Positions 36,556 to 44,959 of a DNA stretch of 64,000 nucleotides are shown here, piece by piece. Each line of letters opens with the position of its first letter. The first letter of the stretch is position 1. The position numbers and the translations under genes are program-made. A model generated the notes under the pieces. The model was given only the letters and a program-made list of their open reading frames with translations. It ran no database searches and was not told where the DNA came from. Source of the stretch: VRUE01 sp963720805 (lineage in GTDB: Bacteria; Actinomycetota; Thermoleophilia; Solirubrobacterales; 70-9). The stretch lies in the NCBI GenBank assembly GCA_963720805.1, contig CAVRGT010000006.1, forward strand, positions 186,001 to 250,000, given 5' to 3'.

Positions 36556-36941
36556 GCACTTCGGAGCGCGACCAGCCGCTTGTCCTGATCGCCGACGACG
36601 ACGCGGACATCCTCGGACTGGTCGAGTTCCGCCTCGGCGCGGCCGGCTACGAGGTTGCCCGAGCCGAGGACGGCAGAGAGGCGCTGCGCTTGGCGCGCGA
36701 GCTCGTGCCCGACCTCGCGGTGCTCGACGTGATGATGCCCTTCCTCGATGGCTACGAGGTGACCGAACAGATGCGCAAGGACGAGGCGATGGAGGCGATT
36801 CCGGTGATCCTGCTGACGGCCCGTGTTCAGGAGGCCGACGTGCAGCGAGGCTTTGACGCCGGCGCCGACGACTACGTCAAGAAGCCGTTCAGCCCGCAGG
36901 AGCTGCGCTCGCGGGTTCAAGCGGTGCTCGGGCGCCGCTGA
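36552..36941 (+). CDS. Single-domain response regulator (REC only), second of pair
   Basis: A 129-residue receiver. LVLIADDDADILGLVEFRLG, VLDVMMPFLDGYEVTEQ (phosphoacceptor Asp), VILLTARVQE (Thr), DYVKKPFSPQELRSRV (Lys). It shares the layout of the preceding gene but is clearly diverged, so the pair may work in series or compete for the kinase. It is followed 7 bp later by the HEAT-repeat gene. Confidence 0.9.
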   Translation: MSTSERDQPLVLIADDDADILGLVEFRLGAAGYEVARAEDGREALRLARELVPDLAVLDVMMPFLDGYEVTEQMRKDEAMEAIPVILLTARVQEADVQRGFDAGADDYVKKPFSPQELRSRVQAVLGRR

Positions 36942-36948
36942 GATCGAG

Positions 36949-37965
36949 GTGGTTGCCGGCCTGCTCGCCGTGGCAATCGGCCTGGCCGGATTCGGCCTTG
37001 CGCTCACCGCTTTTCTGCTCGCCCGGCAGACCCAGCTCACCCGCCGGCTGCGGCTGCAGGTCGAGCTCGAGGGGAGATTGCGGCCGCTCGCGATCGCGAT
37101 CGTCGAGGAGCATTCCGCGCCCCTCGACCAGGTGCGATCGATGCGCCGGCGAGAACAACGTGCGCTCGCCGGCCTGGTCGGCCGTTACTCGCGCTGGGTC
37201 CAGGGCGATGCCCGGCTCTGGATCGCCGAGTTCTTCGAGCAGGCCGGGCTCGTCGATGACGAGGTCCGGGCGCTCCGCTCGAGGCGCGCCTGGCGCCGGG
37301 TGGCCGCGGCATCCGCCCTCGGCGACATGGTCGCCCGCCGCGCCCTCCCGGATCTGCTGAAAGCTCTCGAGGACCAGGACCGCGACGTTCGTGCCGCCGC
37401 CGTCCGCAGCCTCGGAGGGCTCGAGAGCGGAGAGTCGACGGCGCCGATCGTCCGCGCTTTGGTCGCGGAGCAGGTGCCGCAGGTGACCGCGGCGGGCGCA
37501 CTCTTGGAGCTCGGCGAGCGCGCGGCGCCGGCGCTCCGCGCCCTGGCCGCGGAGACCGAGGCCGACCTGCGCGCCACCGCGATCCAACTGCTCGGGTACG
37601 TCGGTTCGAGCAGCGACGCGCCGATGGTCGCCGCGCACCTGCGCGACCCCTCGGCAGAGGTACGGGCAAAAGCCTGCGGCTCGCTGGCCAAGATCGGCAC
37701 GCCGGACCAACACGATGCCCTGCGGCAAGCTCTGAGCGATCGAATTTGGTTCGTGCGTGTCCAGGCCGCGCACGGGTTGGGCGCCGTCGGCAGCGCCGAG
37801 GATGCCCCGCTCCTGCTCGAGATAGCGCGCCGCGATGAGTTCGACGTGGGGCGCGCCGCCGCCGGGGCCGCCGCGCGTCTGGACCCGGGGGCCGTCCGCG
37901 CCGCGCGCGGCTCCGGCGGCAGCCATGTCGAAGAGGCTGTCGACGCCCTCGCACTGGCCCAGTGA
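36949..37965 (+). CDS. Membrane-anchored HEAT-repeat protein, second copy
   Basis: A 338-residue protein with one N-terminal membrane helix (LLAVAIGLAGFGLALTAFLL), a basic flank (RQTQLTRRLRLQVELEGRLR) and HEAT repeats: WRRVAAASALGDMVARRALP, VRAAAVRSLGGLESGESTAP, LRATAIQLLGYVGSSSDAPM, VRAKACGSLAKIGTPDQHDA, VRVQAAHGLGAVGSAEDAPL. It has the same layout and gene order as 18323-19420. The GTG start at 36949 comes seven bases after the receiver stop. The downstream synthase overlaps its stop by GTGA. Confidence 0.82.
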   Translation: MVAGLLAVAIGLAGFGLALTAFLLARQTQLTRRLRLQVELEGRLRPLAIAIVEEHSAPLDQVRSMRRREQRALAGLVGRYSRWVQGDARLWIAEFFEQAGLVDDEVRALRSRRAWRRVAAASALGDMVARRALPDLLKALEDQDRDVRAAAVRSLGGLESGESTAPIVRALVAEQVPQVTAAGALLELGERAAPALRALAAETEADLRATAIQLLGYVGSSSDAPMVAAHLRDPSAEVRAKACGSLAKIGTPDQHDALRQALSDRIWFVRVQAAHGLGAVGSAEDAPLLLEIARRDEFDVGRAAAGAAARLDPGAVRAARGSGGSHVEEAVDALALAQ

Positions 37966-39392
37966 TGAGCCGGGTCGGCGAGGCGATTTCCGTCTTCAGC
38001 ATCGCCGTGATCCTTTACTTCGCGGTTCTCAACGGCTGCCTCCTGGTCTTTACCGCGATCGCATCGCACGACATCGTCCGCCATCTGCGTCGTCGCGATC
38101 ACATCGGTGTCGAAGCGGCGTTCGCCTCACCGCTGACCCCGCCGGTGAGCGTGATCCTGCCCGCCTGCAACGAGGAGACCTGGATCGTGGAAAGTGTCCG
38201 GGCCCTGCTGCGCCTTCGCTATCCGAGTTATGAGATCGTCATCGTCGATGACGGCTCGACCGATGCGACCGTCGCCCGTCTCACCGAGGCATTCGAGGTG
38301 GTGCCGGCCCAGGTAGCGATGCGAGACAGGCTTCCCCACGCGCCGGTGCACCGGACCTATCGCTCCCGTCGCCACCCACACCTCTCCCTGGTCAGCAAGG
38401 TGAGCGCCGGAACCAAGGCCGACGCGGTGAACGCCGGGATCAACGTCGCCCGCTACCCGTACGTGTGCGTGCTCGACGCCGACGAGCTGGTCGAGCCCGA
38501 CGGCCTGCTGCGGATTGCCCGCCCGCTGCTCGACGACCCCCAGGACGTCGTCGCGACGGGTGGGATTGTGCGCATTGCCAATGGCAGCGTGATCGAGGAC
38601 GGCGCCGTGGTGGAGCCGAGATTGCCGGCCGGGCGGCTGGCGACGCTGCAGGTCGTCGAGTACTTCCGTTCTTTCGTCGCCGGTCGCCTTGCCTGGAGCA
38701 AGTTTGGCTCGCTGATGATCGTCTCGGGAGCGTTCGGACTTTTTCACCGTTCGACCGTGGAGTCGGTCGGTGGCTATGAGCCGGGTGCGATCGGTGAGGA
38801 CTTCGAGCTGGTCCAGCGCCTCTACCACATGCTCCGCAAGCGCCGGGAGCCATGTCGGATCGTCTATGTGCCGGAGGTTGTGGTGTGGAACGAGGCGCCC
38901 GCCGACCACCGTGGACTGAGCGGTCAACGGCGCCGTTGGCAGCAGGGACTGTTCGACACGATCAGTCGCCACCGCGAGGTAATCGCCAATCCCCGATACG
39001 GCACGGTGGGGATGGTCGGGGTGCCCTTCTACCTCCTGTTTGAGCTGCTGGGCCCGGTAATCGAGCTGCTCGGCTACCTGGTCATCGGCGTCGCGGCGGT
39101 GCTTGGGATCCTGAACCTCAAGACGGCCATTGCCTTCGCGATCGTCGCCGTGCTGCTTGGCGTACTGCAGTCCGTGGCCGCCCTGGTCGCGGTCGAATTC
39201 TCATTTCGGCGCTACACCAACAAGCGCGAGGCACTGCGTCTGGTTGCCTACGCATTCCTCGACAACTTGGGATACCGACAATGGCTCGCGGTATGGCGGG
39301 TGTGGGCGCTGGTCGAGGTTCTCCTGGGCCGCGGCGGCTGGGGCAGCATCGCCCGCGAGGGTGCTCGCCCAGGCGAGCAGCCGTCGGGTTGA
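37962..39392 (+). CDS. Processive family 2 glycosyltransferase, second copy
   Basis: A 476-residue membrane synthase. N-terminal membrane helix (ISVFSIAVILYFAVLNGCLL), GT-A domain with VSVILPACNEETWIVESVRA, IVIVDDGSTDATVARL, ADAVNAGINVARYPYVCVLD, AIGEDFELVQRLYHM and the Q-x-x-R-W motif in LSGQRRRWQQGLFDTI, then several membrane helices. It shares SGAFGLF and GGIVRIxNGSxxEDG with the first copy at 16830. ATG at 37965 or GTG at 37962 are both possible starts. The operon position downstream of kinase and receivers implies phosphorelay control. Confidence 0.88.
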   Translation: MMSRVGEAISVFSIAVILYFAVLNGCLLVFTAIASHDIVRHLRRRDHIGVEAAFASPLTPPVSVILPACNEETWIVESVRALLRLRYPSYEIVIVDDGSTDATVARLTEAFEVVPAQVAMRDRLPHAPVHRTYRSRRHPHLSLVSKVSAGTKADAVNAGINVARYPYVCVLDADELVEPDGLLRIARPLLDDPQDVVATGGIVRIANGSVIEDGAVVEPRLPAGRLATLQVVEYFRSFVAGRLAWSKFGSLMIVSGAFGLFHRSTVESVGGYEPGAIGEDFELVQRLYHMLRKRREPCRIVYVPEVVVWNEAPADHRGLSGQRRRWQQGLFDTISRHREVIANPRYGTVGMVGVPFYLLFELLGPVIELLGYLVIGVAAVLGILNLKTAIAFAIVAVLLGVLQSVAALVAVEFSFRRYTNKREALRLVAYAFLDNLGYRQWLAVWRVWALVEVLLGRGGWGSIAREGARPGEQPSG

Positions 39393-39446
39393 CGTGGTCT
39401 ACAACCAGCTCGACTCGAGCGCCCTAGCACGGCGCTGACTGAACGG

Positions 39447-39481
39447 TTTGCCACCGTATGCGTGGGTCAATCGACCACTCG
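39447..39481. repeat. Hairpin repeat core, copy 3 (one arm only)
   Basis: The 24-nt core at 39447-39470 is identical to that at 4382-4405. The right flank (TCGACCACTCGT, from 39471) equals the right arm of copy 2 at 14237, but the left flank, CTGACTGAACGG, does not pair with it. The copy therefore seems to be a recombinant or decayed. It sits at the 5' edge of a RES-domain remnant. Confidence 0.65.
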
Positions 39482-39540
39482 TGCCGAGGGTCGCCCCAGG
39501 CCTCGGTGGCGATAGCGCCGAAACGTCCAGTCTGCGTCCA

Positions 39541-39858
39541 CCCAACGCAAACGTCGTTGACCTGACGGACCCGTCCGTTCTCGGACTCATTGGCCTCACC
39601 GCTGAGATCCACTCAACCTCCGACTACAACCTGACCCAGGGCTGGGCGCTCGCCCTCCAGGAGGCCGGCTACGCCGGTATCCGCTACAAGGCCCGTCACG
39701 ACCCGCGCGGTGAGTTGGTTTCCATTGCCCTTTTCGGGTCAGGCAAACCGCCGCGGAGCGCTGCCAAGACAACGACTATCCCTGTAGACCTGATCCAGGA
39801 AGCCTCCACCACGTTCGCGATCGCCGTCCTCCCCCGCCGCCACTCGCGACGCCGATAG
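39541..39858 (+). pseudogene. RES-domain toxin remnant (C-terminal part)
   Basis: The frame reads VVDLTDPSVLGLIGLTAEIH, then NLTQGWALALQEAGYAGIRY, KARHDPRGELVSIALFGSGK, followed by a degenerate tail. This is the C-terminal half of a RES domain (typical pattern: lDLTDp.vl.alGLt ... lA..l.eaGydGiry.sr.dp....aLF). The N-terminal half, with the catalytic Arg and Glu, is missing; the frame begins instead at the hairpin repeat core (39447). No start codon of its own. An intact RES gene lies at 44960. Confidence 0.55.
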
Positions 39859-39878
39859 GCAAGACGACGGCCGGCGGT

Positions 39879-40154
39879 ATGCTCGCGCCCATCCAAAGGG
39901 ACCTCAAGATCCGCGGATACGTCGTCGGCCAGTTTCCGAATCCACCGCTCTGGATCGCCCTCGCGGCGCTCCTCGTCACGCGACTGGCCGACGACGGCAG
40001 CACGATCGGTGACCTCGCCCGTGCGATCTTCTACGTCGCGCTGACCGTGTGGGCCTACGAGGAGGCCGCGCACGGCGTCAACCTCTTTCGCAAGGCCCTG
40101 GGGACGGTCGCGCTCGGGCTGATCGTCGTCGGCGTCGCCCGCGCTGTCGGATAG
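39879..40154 (+). CDS. Small membrane protein of unknown function
   Basis: A 91-residue protein: an amphipathic start (MLAPIQRDLKIRGYVVGQFP) then two membrane segments (LWIALAALLVTRLADD; GTVALGLIVVGVARAVG) with a middle segment (DLARAIFYVALTVWAYEEAA). No family recognised. It stands alone between the RES remnant and the large surface protein gene. Confidence 0.6.
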   Translation: MLAPIQRDLKIRGYVVGQFPNPPLWIALAALLVTRLADDGSTIGDLARAIFYVALTVWAYEEAAHGVNLFRKALGTVALGLIVVGVARAVG

Positions 40155-40226
40155 GCCCAACCCCGGAAAACCGAACCCCGTTACGCGCGTTGCTATTGGC
40201 GGACCGCTCTGTGATCATGCCGAGCG

Positions 40227-42644
40227 ATGAGAGCACGGGGAATGTCTGGGGCGTTCGCAATCACGGTTCGGCAATGGGCCCGACTGCTCGGGCCGTCCGT
40301 TCTGGTCTCCTTCGTATTCCTGCTCGGTGCTTCGTCCGCTGCGGCGATGACGGTCACCTCGACTGGCGAGACGGGTGCCTGCACCCTTCGTGGCGCGATC
40401 GAAGCGGTCAACACGAACAACAGCGCCACGGCGTGCGGGTCGGTATCGAGCGGCGGGCTGACGCCGATCAATCTCCCCGCCAACATCTACACGCCCTCTG
40501 ATGGCCAATTGCAGGTCACCTCGGGCGCGCAGCTCGAAATCATCGGCGCCAGCATCAACGACCCGGCCTCGACCGTGATCGACGCCACCGGCCCCGGCAG
40601 GGTCTTCGAAATCCTCTCCGGTGCCCAGGTGAAGCTGACCGGCCTCAAGGTTACGGGCGGCCAGACCGCAAACGGGACCAACGGGACGTCCTACGGTCAA
40701 TACGGGGGTCCGGCCGGGGACGGCGGCGGAATTCTCAACAAAGGCAGCCTCAGCCTCGACCACGTTCTCGTTACGGCGAACTTCACCGGTGACGGAGGTA
40801 ACGGGGCCGACGGAGTCTCGGATGCGCAAAGCGATGGGAAGGGCGGCGGCCTGGGCGGCCGCGGTGGAGGCATCTACAACAACGCGGGCGCCTATCTCTC
40901 GGTGACCGCCTCCACGATCAGCGCCAACGGGACCGGCGGTGGTGGAGACGGCGGCGCCGGCGGCATAGGGGTGAATGGGCTCGGCCACTACCCCCAGGGC
41001 GGTCATGGCGGCGCCGGCGGCCCGCCGGGATCGGGCGGAGGCATCTACAACGCGGGCAGCGCGACGATCACCACCTCGACACTGAGCGGGAACTTCACCG
41101 GCCGTGGCGGAAATGGCGGCAACGGCGGCCAGGGAGCCGGTCCGGCCCCCGCCCCAAATGGTGGCACCTTCAGCTCCGGACGGGGCGGCTACGGAGGCGA
41201 CGGTGGGTCGGCGAGCTACTCGCGCAACGAATACTGCCAGTGCTACCAGCCCAACTCGATCCTCGGCGGGGGCGGTATCGCGAACGTCGAAGGTGGCTCG
41301 CTGACGATGACTGCGTCGACCGTCAGCGCCAACAACACCGGCGCCGGTGGCAATGGCGGTGGCGCGGGGATTGGCGGGCCTGACTCCAACGGCCACTCGG
41401 TCACCGGCTCCACCGGCGGATTTGCCGGCTCCGGCGGCGTCGGCGCGGGCCTCTGGACCTCCTACGGAACCTCAATCCTCACCAACGTTACGTTCAGCGG
41501 CAACTTCACCGGCGACGGCGGTGTGGGAGGCAACGGGCCCACATCAGGGTCCCTCGGCCCCGGTCCGGGTGGTTACGGGGGCGATGGCGGCGCGATCTGG
41601 TCCTACGGCGCACGATCCCCCTACTACGTGCAGCTCACACACGTCACCATCTCGAAGAACTCTCTGGGCGACGCGGGTCCCCCCGGCGCACCCGGAGCGC
41701 CACCCGAAGGAAGTGACCCGTACTTCGGCATACCCGGCGTCCGCGGCAAGGGGTCCGGCATCTCGGTCGGCGGTCGCTACGACCCCTCCGGCGCGAGCGT
41801 GTACCTCAAAAACACGATCATCGCCAACAACGGGCTCGTCTCCGATGCGAACTGCGTCGACAGTGGCGCTTCGCCGACCAACTACTTCGACCAAGGCGGG
41901 AACCTGACTTGGGGAGGCACGACCTGCCCGGGGATCAGCGCCGATCCCATACTCGGGCTGCTGCAGGACAACGGCGGCCCGACGTTGACGATGGAACCCC
42001 AGCCGGGGAGCGCGGCGATCGGCGCGATCAGCTCGGCCTGCAGCAGCGTGCCGACCGATCAACGTGGATACCCGCGACCCGGCAGCGGCTCGAGCTGCGA
42101 CATCGGCGCCGTGGAGACGGGGTCCGCCCCAGCGCTCACGCCGACCACCACGGCGGTGAGCACGTCGACCAACCCAGCTACGGTCGGCCAGGCAGTCACC
42201 CTCACCTCGACCGTTTCCCCTCCCCCGGGAGCCGGGACCGTCACCTTCACCGACAATGGCACGGCAATCAGTGGCTGCAGTGCAAAGAGCCTGAACGGGT
42301 CCGGACAGGCCACCTGCTTGGTGACCTTCTCGGCCACTGGATCGCACCCAATCGTCGCCGGCTACACGGGAACCAGCGTCTACAAAGCCTCGACTTCACC
42401 CACCTTGAACCAGGTCGTCCAGTCTCAGCAGGGCGGCGGCCCCGGCCCGGGCGGCGGCTCCGAAAACGGAGCCGGAGGCGGCGGTAGCCCCGGAAACGTA
42501 GTCGGAGCCGGCGGCAGCACCCCGCCGGCGGTCACCGCCCCAGTCAAACCCAAAGCCCGCAAATGCCCGAAATCGAAGAAACGGGTCGTCGTCAAGGGCA
42601 AAGTCAAGTGCGTGCCCAAGCGCAAAAGAAAACACAACCCGTGA
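40227..42644 (+). CDS. Large secreted Gly-rich surface protein (choice-of-anchor Q/CSLREA type)
   Basis: An 805-residue exported protein. Signal peptide near LGPSVLVSFVFLLGASSAAA; the mature start TSTGETGACTLRGAIEAVNT is the CSLREA motif. Residues 140-620 form a repeat-rich beta-helix with Gly/Asn-rich turns (GGDGGSASYSRNEYCQ; TLSGNFTGRGGNGGNGG), ending QDNGGPTLTMEPQPGSAAIG, the choice-of-anchor Q signature. An Ig-like domain follows (TTAVSTSTNPATVGQAVTLT) and a Gly-rich linker with a basic tail (KPKARKCPKSKKRVVVKGKV). Likely surface adhesin or anchored protein. Its stop overlaps the next start (TGATG). Confidence 0.82.
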   Translation: MRARGMSGAFAITVRQWARLLGPSVLVSFVFLLGASSAAAMTVTSTGETGACTLRGAIEAVNTNNSATACGSVSSGGLTPINLPANIYTPSDGQLQVTSGAQLEIIGASINDPASTVIDATGPGRVFEILSGAQVKLTGLKVTGGQTANGTNGTSYGQYGGPAGDGGGILNKGSLSLDHVLVTANFTGDGGNGADGVSDAQSDGKGGGLGGRGGGIYNNAGAYLSVTASTISANGTGGGGDGGAGGIGVNGLGHYPQGGHGGAGGPPGSGGGIYNAGSATITTSTLSGNFTGRGGNGGNGGQGAGPAPAPNGGTFSSGRGGYGGDGGSASYSRNEYCQCYQPNSILGGGGIANVEGGSLTMTASTVSANNTGAGGNGGGAGIGGPDSNGHSVTGSTGGFAGSGGVGAGLWTSYGTSILTNVTFSGNFTGDGGVGGNGPTSGSLGPGPGGYGGDGGAIWSYGARSPYYVQLTHVTISKNSLGDAGPPGAPGAPPEGSDPYFGIPGVRGKGSGISVGGRYDPSGASVYLKNTIIANNGLVSDANCVDSGASPTNYFDQGGNLTWGGTTCPGISADPILGLLQDNGGPTLTMEPQPGSAAIGAISSACSSVPTDQRGYPRPGSGSSCDIGAVETGSAPALTPTTTAVSTSTNPATVGQAVTLTSTVSPPPGAGTVTFTDNGTAISGCSAKSLNGSGQATCLVTFSATGSHPIVAGYTGTSVYKASTSPTLNQVVQSQQGGGPGPGGGSENGAGGGGSPGNVVGAGGSTPPAVTAPVKPKARKCPKSKKRVVVKGKVKCVPKRKRKHNP

Positions 42645-43237
42645 TGCAGATCCGCCAGCGCCTCACCTATGCAAACGTCACGGCGACGATCGCCCTCTTC
42701 ATCGCCCTCGGGGGCGCCAGCTACGCCGCGATCAAGTTGCCGAAGAACTCCGTCGGCTCCAAGCAGATCAAGAAGAACGCGATCACCACAGCGAAGATCA
42801 AGAACGGCGCCGTGACCGGGGCGAAGATAGCGGCCGGCTCGCTGGGGACCGTGCCGAGCGCCACGCATGCGACCAACGCTGACAGCGCGACCGTCGCCAA
42901 CTCGATCGCTCCACCCGAAGCCCCTCGGATCGTCGGCTCTGCCGGTCAGCCGCCGTTCGCCTCGGGCTGGAAAAGCGACACAAACTTCGCGCCGATCTCC
43001 TTCTACAAGGATCGCGAGGGCGTCGTTCACCTCAATGGCCTGGCAGACGGTAACGAAACGAGCTTCGTGGTCTTCAACCTGCCCAGCGGCTACCGGCCGG
43101 AAACGAGGCTCTTCTTCTCCAACTTCGGCTACAGCGGCGCCACCTGGCCCGTTTACGTCGACGGCAACGGCGACGTGAAATCTGGCAGCGACACCGAGAT
43201 CAGCTTGAGCGGGATCACCTTCCGGGCAACTGGTTAG
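42644..43237 (+). CDS. Secreted protein with a family-typical N-terminus
   Basis: A 197-residue protein. MQIRQRLTYANVTATIALFI then ALGGASYAAIKLPKNSVGSK, a signal region widespread in secreted proteins of Thermoleophilia-like genomes; then QIKKNAITTAKIKNGAVTGA, a short repetitive linker, and a C-terminal beta domain (FKFY-type: FAPISFYKDREGVVHLNGLA). Function unknown. The start is coupled to the surface protein upstream, so the two are probably made together. Confidence 0.75.
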   Translation: MQIRQRLTYANVTATIALFIALGGASYAAIKLPKNSVGSKQIKKNAITTAKIKNGAVTGAKIAAGSLGTVPSATHATNADSATVANSIAPPEAPRIVGSAGQPPFASGWKSDTNFAPISFYKDREGVVHLNGLADGNETSFVVFNLPSGYRPETRLFFSNFGYSGATWPVYVDGNGDVKSGSDTEISLSGITFRATG

Positions 43238-43263
43238 GCCTAGGCTGGCCCAAGACGTTGCCC

Positions 43264-43839
43264 ATGAACGTCCACAGAATCCTCGGCATTGCCTGCGTGA
43301 GCCTCCTCTCCGGACTCATCCTGGGCAGCTGCGGGGCAGATGCTGCTCTCAGCCTGAACGAAGTCAAGAAGTTCGACGCCTACCACCTCTATTACGCGGG
43401 CGCAGAGGTTGCCGGACTCCCACTTGAAGAAATCTTGGGTGACCCGTCGCAAGACAGTCAGCGATCATCGTGCTGCAACTTCATCTACGGAACCTGTGAA
43501 CTGGAAGGAGAGGACCACCCGTCCTGCGCCCCGCCGATCGAGATCCAGGTCTTCAGCACCTGCCGCCGCTGGTTCACAGCCATCTCCGGAAAACGCCACC
43601 TTTATGCATTCCGAGGCGCGAAGGCGACCGGGGGCAAAGGCGGCGTAGAAGGAGGAAGCCCAATTGAAGTTTTCACGGGCCGGACGACGGTGGTCATCTG
43701 GGCCGACAATCGGAATATCCTCAAAGCCGCTGCCCGGAACTTGCGCGACGTCCGCGCGGCGGGGCCGCAATTGCACCTGCCGCCTCCAGTCTCGGGCTCG
43801 CTGTGGGGGAAGTTGCCCTGCCAGCGCAAGCCCGGCTAA
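43264..43839 (+). CDS. Probable lipoprotein of unknown function
   Basis: A 191-residue protein. MNVHRILGIACVSLLSGLIL then GSCGADAAL gives a signal peptide with a lipobox-like LGSC. The mature part has several Cys (SSCCNFIYGTC, PSCAPP, STCRR, KLPCQRK) that could pair, and a stretch RTTVVIWADNRNILKAAARN. No known family. It closes the run of secreted-protein genes; the region after it is degenerate. Confidence 0.65.
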   Translation: MNVHRILGIACVSLLSGLILGSCGADAALSLNEVKKFDAYHLYYAGAEVAGLPLEEILGDPSQDSQRSSCCNFIYGTCELEGEDHPSCAPPIEIQVFSTCRRWFTAISGKRHLYAFRGAKATGGKGGVEGGSPIEVFTGRTTVVIWADNRNILKAAARNLRDVRAAGPQLHLPPPVSGSLWGKLPCQRKPG

Positions 43840-43900
43840 ACGCGTTCGATCCCGCGTTGCCATGACGCTGAGCCGGTTTAGCCAGCGACCTCAGGGTATG

Positions 43901-44117
43901 GTGGCACTGAAGGCGTTCCCTCGAGATTGCGCGCGCAACGCATTGCCGAGCTCTCCTCGATCCCTGCCGGAGTCCGGAGGTCCACGACCGCTTGGACCTA
44001 CCTCCGCTGGACACGTGGCTCTACGCGGTCGAGCCCAACTGCGGCGATCCGCAAGTCGACATCCCGCAGTACAACGTCGTCACCCGCGCGAGCCTGGGCC
44101 GCTCCCTCCCCGGTTGA
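43901..44117 (+). pseudogene. Mosaic of two gene fragments
   Basis: Two pieces are joined. 43901-43963 (ggcactgaaggcgttccctc and onward, GCATTGCCGAGCTCTCCTCG) matches the middle of the Xre antitoxin gene at 44735-44795. From 43991 to 44117 the sequence encodes LDLPPLDTWLYAVEPN and IPQYNVVTRASLGRSLPG, matching the C-terminus of the protein at 57601-57834 (LPPLDTWLYTVEPE; VPEYNVVTRADLG). Neither piece has a start. It is the clearest gene graveyard in the window. Confidence 0.6.
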
Positions 44118-44151
44118 CCGTACGCCAGCAGCGGCACTCGGTAGTCCGGCG

Positions 44152-44529
44152 CTAGAGACCGAGGAGCCCTCCGACCGCGAGGATCGCCGCGAGAATGCAG
44201 AGGGCGAGGAAGAGTGCGGTTGCGATGTAGACCCACCGCGGGTCGGGTTCTCCGTCAATTCCTTCTTCTTCATCCAAGGTTTCTGGGTAACGAGCGTTTG
44301 CGCGCGCAAGCTTGGCTGGGCCATAGAGATGGCGGGCCCACCAGGACTCGGGTCGGGCTAGTCTGAAGCCCGTGATCCACCAAACAATCCCGAGCGTAAA
44401 CCAGCCGTAATCAAACAGGGGCCACTGACCCTTCAACACCGTGACCGTCGCCGGTCCGATGATCAGCACGACCCAGAGGCCAATTCCGTAGGCGATGGCG
44501 ACCCCCGTCGAAACCGCGAGCAGTTCCAC
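44152..44529 (-). CDS. Small membrane protein
   Basis: A 125-residue protein with three membrane segments (STGVAIAYGIGLWVVLIIGP; WFTLGIVWWITGF; IATALFLALCILAAILAVGG) and a charged loop (YPETLDEEEGIDGEPDPRW). Start GTG at 44529; the frame continues upstream but that part has no membrane character and lies over the antitoxin region. Divergent from the toxin-antitoxin pair at 44615. No function recognised. Confidence 0.5.
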   Translation of the reverse strand: MELLAVSTGVAIAYGIGLWVVLIIGPATVTVLKGQWPLFDYGWFTLGIVWWITGFRLARPESWWARHLYGPAKLARANARYPETLDEEEGIDGEPDPRWVYIATALFLALCILAAILAVGGLLGL

Positions 44530-44601
44530 CGGGGCAGTATCGCCGGTCGCCGAGCGTGGGCGGCTGCTCCCCGCCCTCTTCGAGAGGATGCACAAATGAG
44601 C

Positions 44602-44607
44602 TACAAT
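44602..44607 (+). promoter_or_regulatory. Likely -10 element of the Xre/RES operon
   Basis: TACAAT ends seven bases before the GTG start of the antitoxin at 44615, a spacing typical of leaderless transcripts. A clear -35 element is not seen. Confidence 0.45.
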
Positions 44608-44614
44608 TGCGCTC

Positions 44615-44956
44615 GTGTCCTCCCCTGCATTCGCCAAAGAGGCGGCCTTTGTCCATGACGAGGCCCATCTCAGCTCCGAGGACATCGCCGCGGCCACCGG
44701 CGCCGCGCCGAGCACCGCACGGGCCTGGGTGGCGCTGAAGCGCATTCCCTCGGGGAAGCGCGCGCAGCGCATCGCCGAGCTCTCCTCGATCAGCGAGCGG
44801 CTGCTGCGGGTGATGGATCCGGAGTACATCCCGGTCTGGATGAACAAGCCGGTCCCCGCGCTCGACGACAGAAAGCCGATCGAGTTGATCTCCCGAGGCG
44901 AGTACCTGAGGGTCGCGCGCATCGTCTCCGCACTCGAGGAACCGGTCGCGACCTGA
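44615..44956 (+). CDS. Xre-type antitoxin with MbcA/ParS toxin-binding domain
   Basis: A 113-residue antitoxin. The N-terminal helix-turn-helix (LSSEDIAAATGAAPSTARAW) is followed by the C-terminal Xre-MbcA-ParS toxin-binding part (WMNKPVPALDDRKPIELISR, EYLRVARIVSALEEP). Its stop is 4 bp before the RES toxin start. The known pairing (ParS/ParT, MbcA/MbcT type) is that the antitoxin covers the toxin's NAD-binding groove and represses the operon. Start GTG at 44615. Confidence 0.9.
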   Translation: MSSPAFAKEAAFVHDEAHLSSEDIAAATGAAPSTARAWVALKRIPSGKRAQRIAELSSISERLLRVMDPEYIPVWMNKPVPALDDRKPIELISRGEYLRVARIVSALEEPVAT

Positions 44957-44959
44957 GCC

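Noticed and set aside
40700..41600. A PE_PGRS-type or tandem-repeat gene family, or a CRISPR-like array
   Set aside because: The Gly-rich repeats are irregular protein-level repeats inside a secreted beta-helix protein; spacers and constant DNA repeats are absent.
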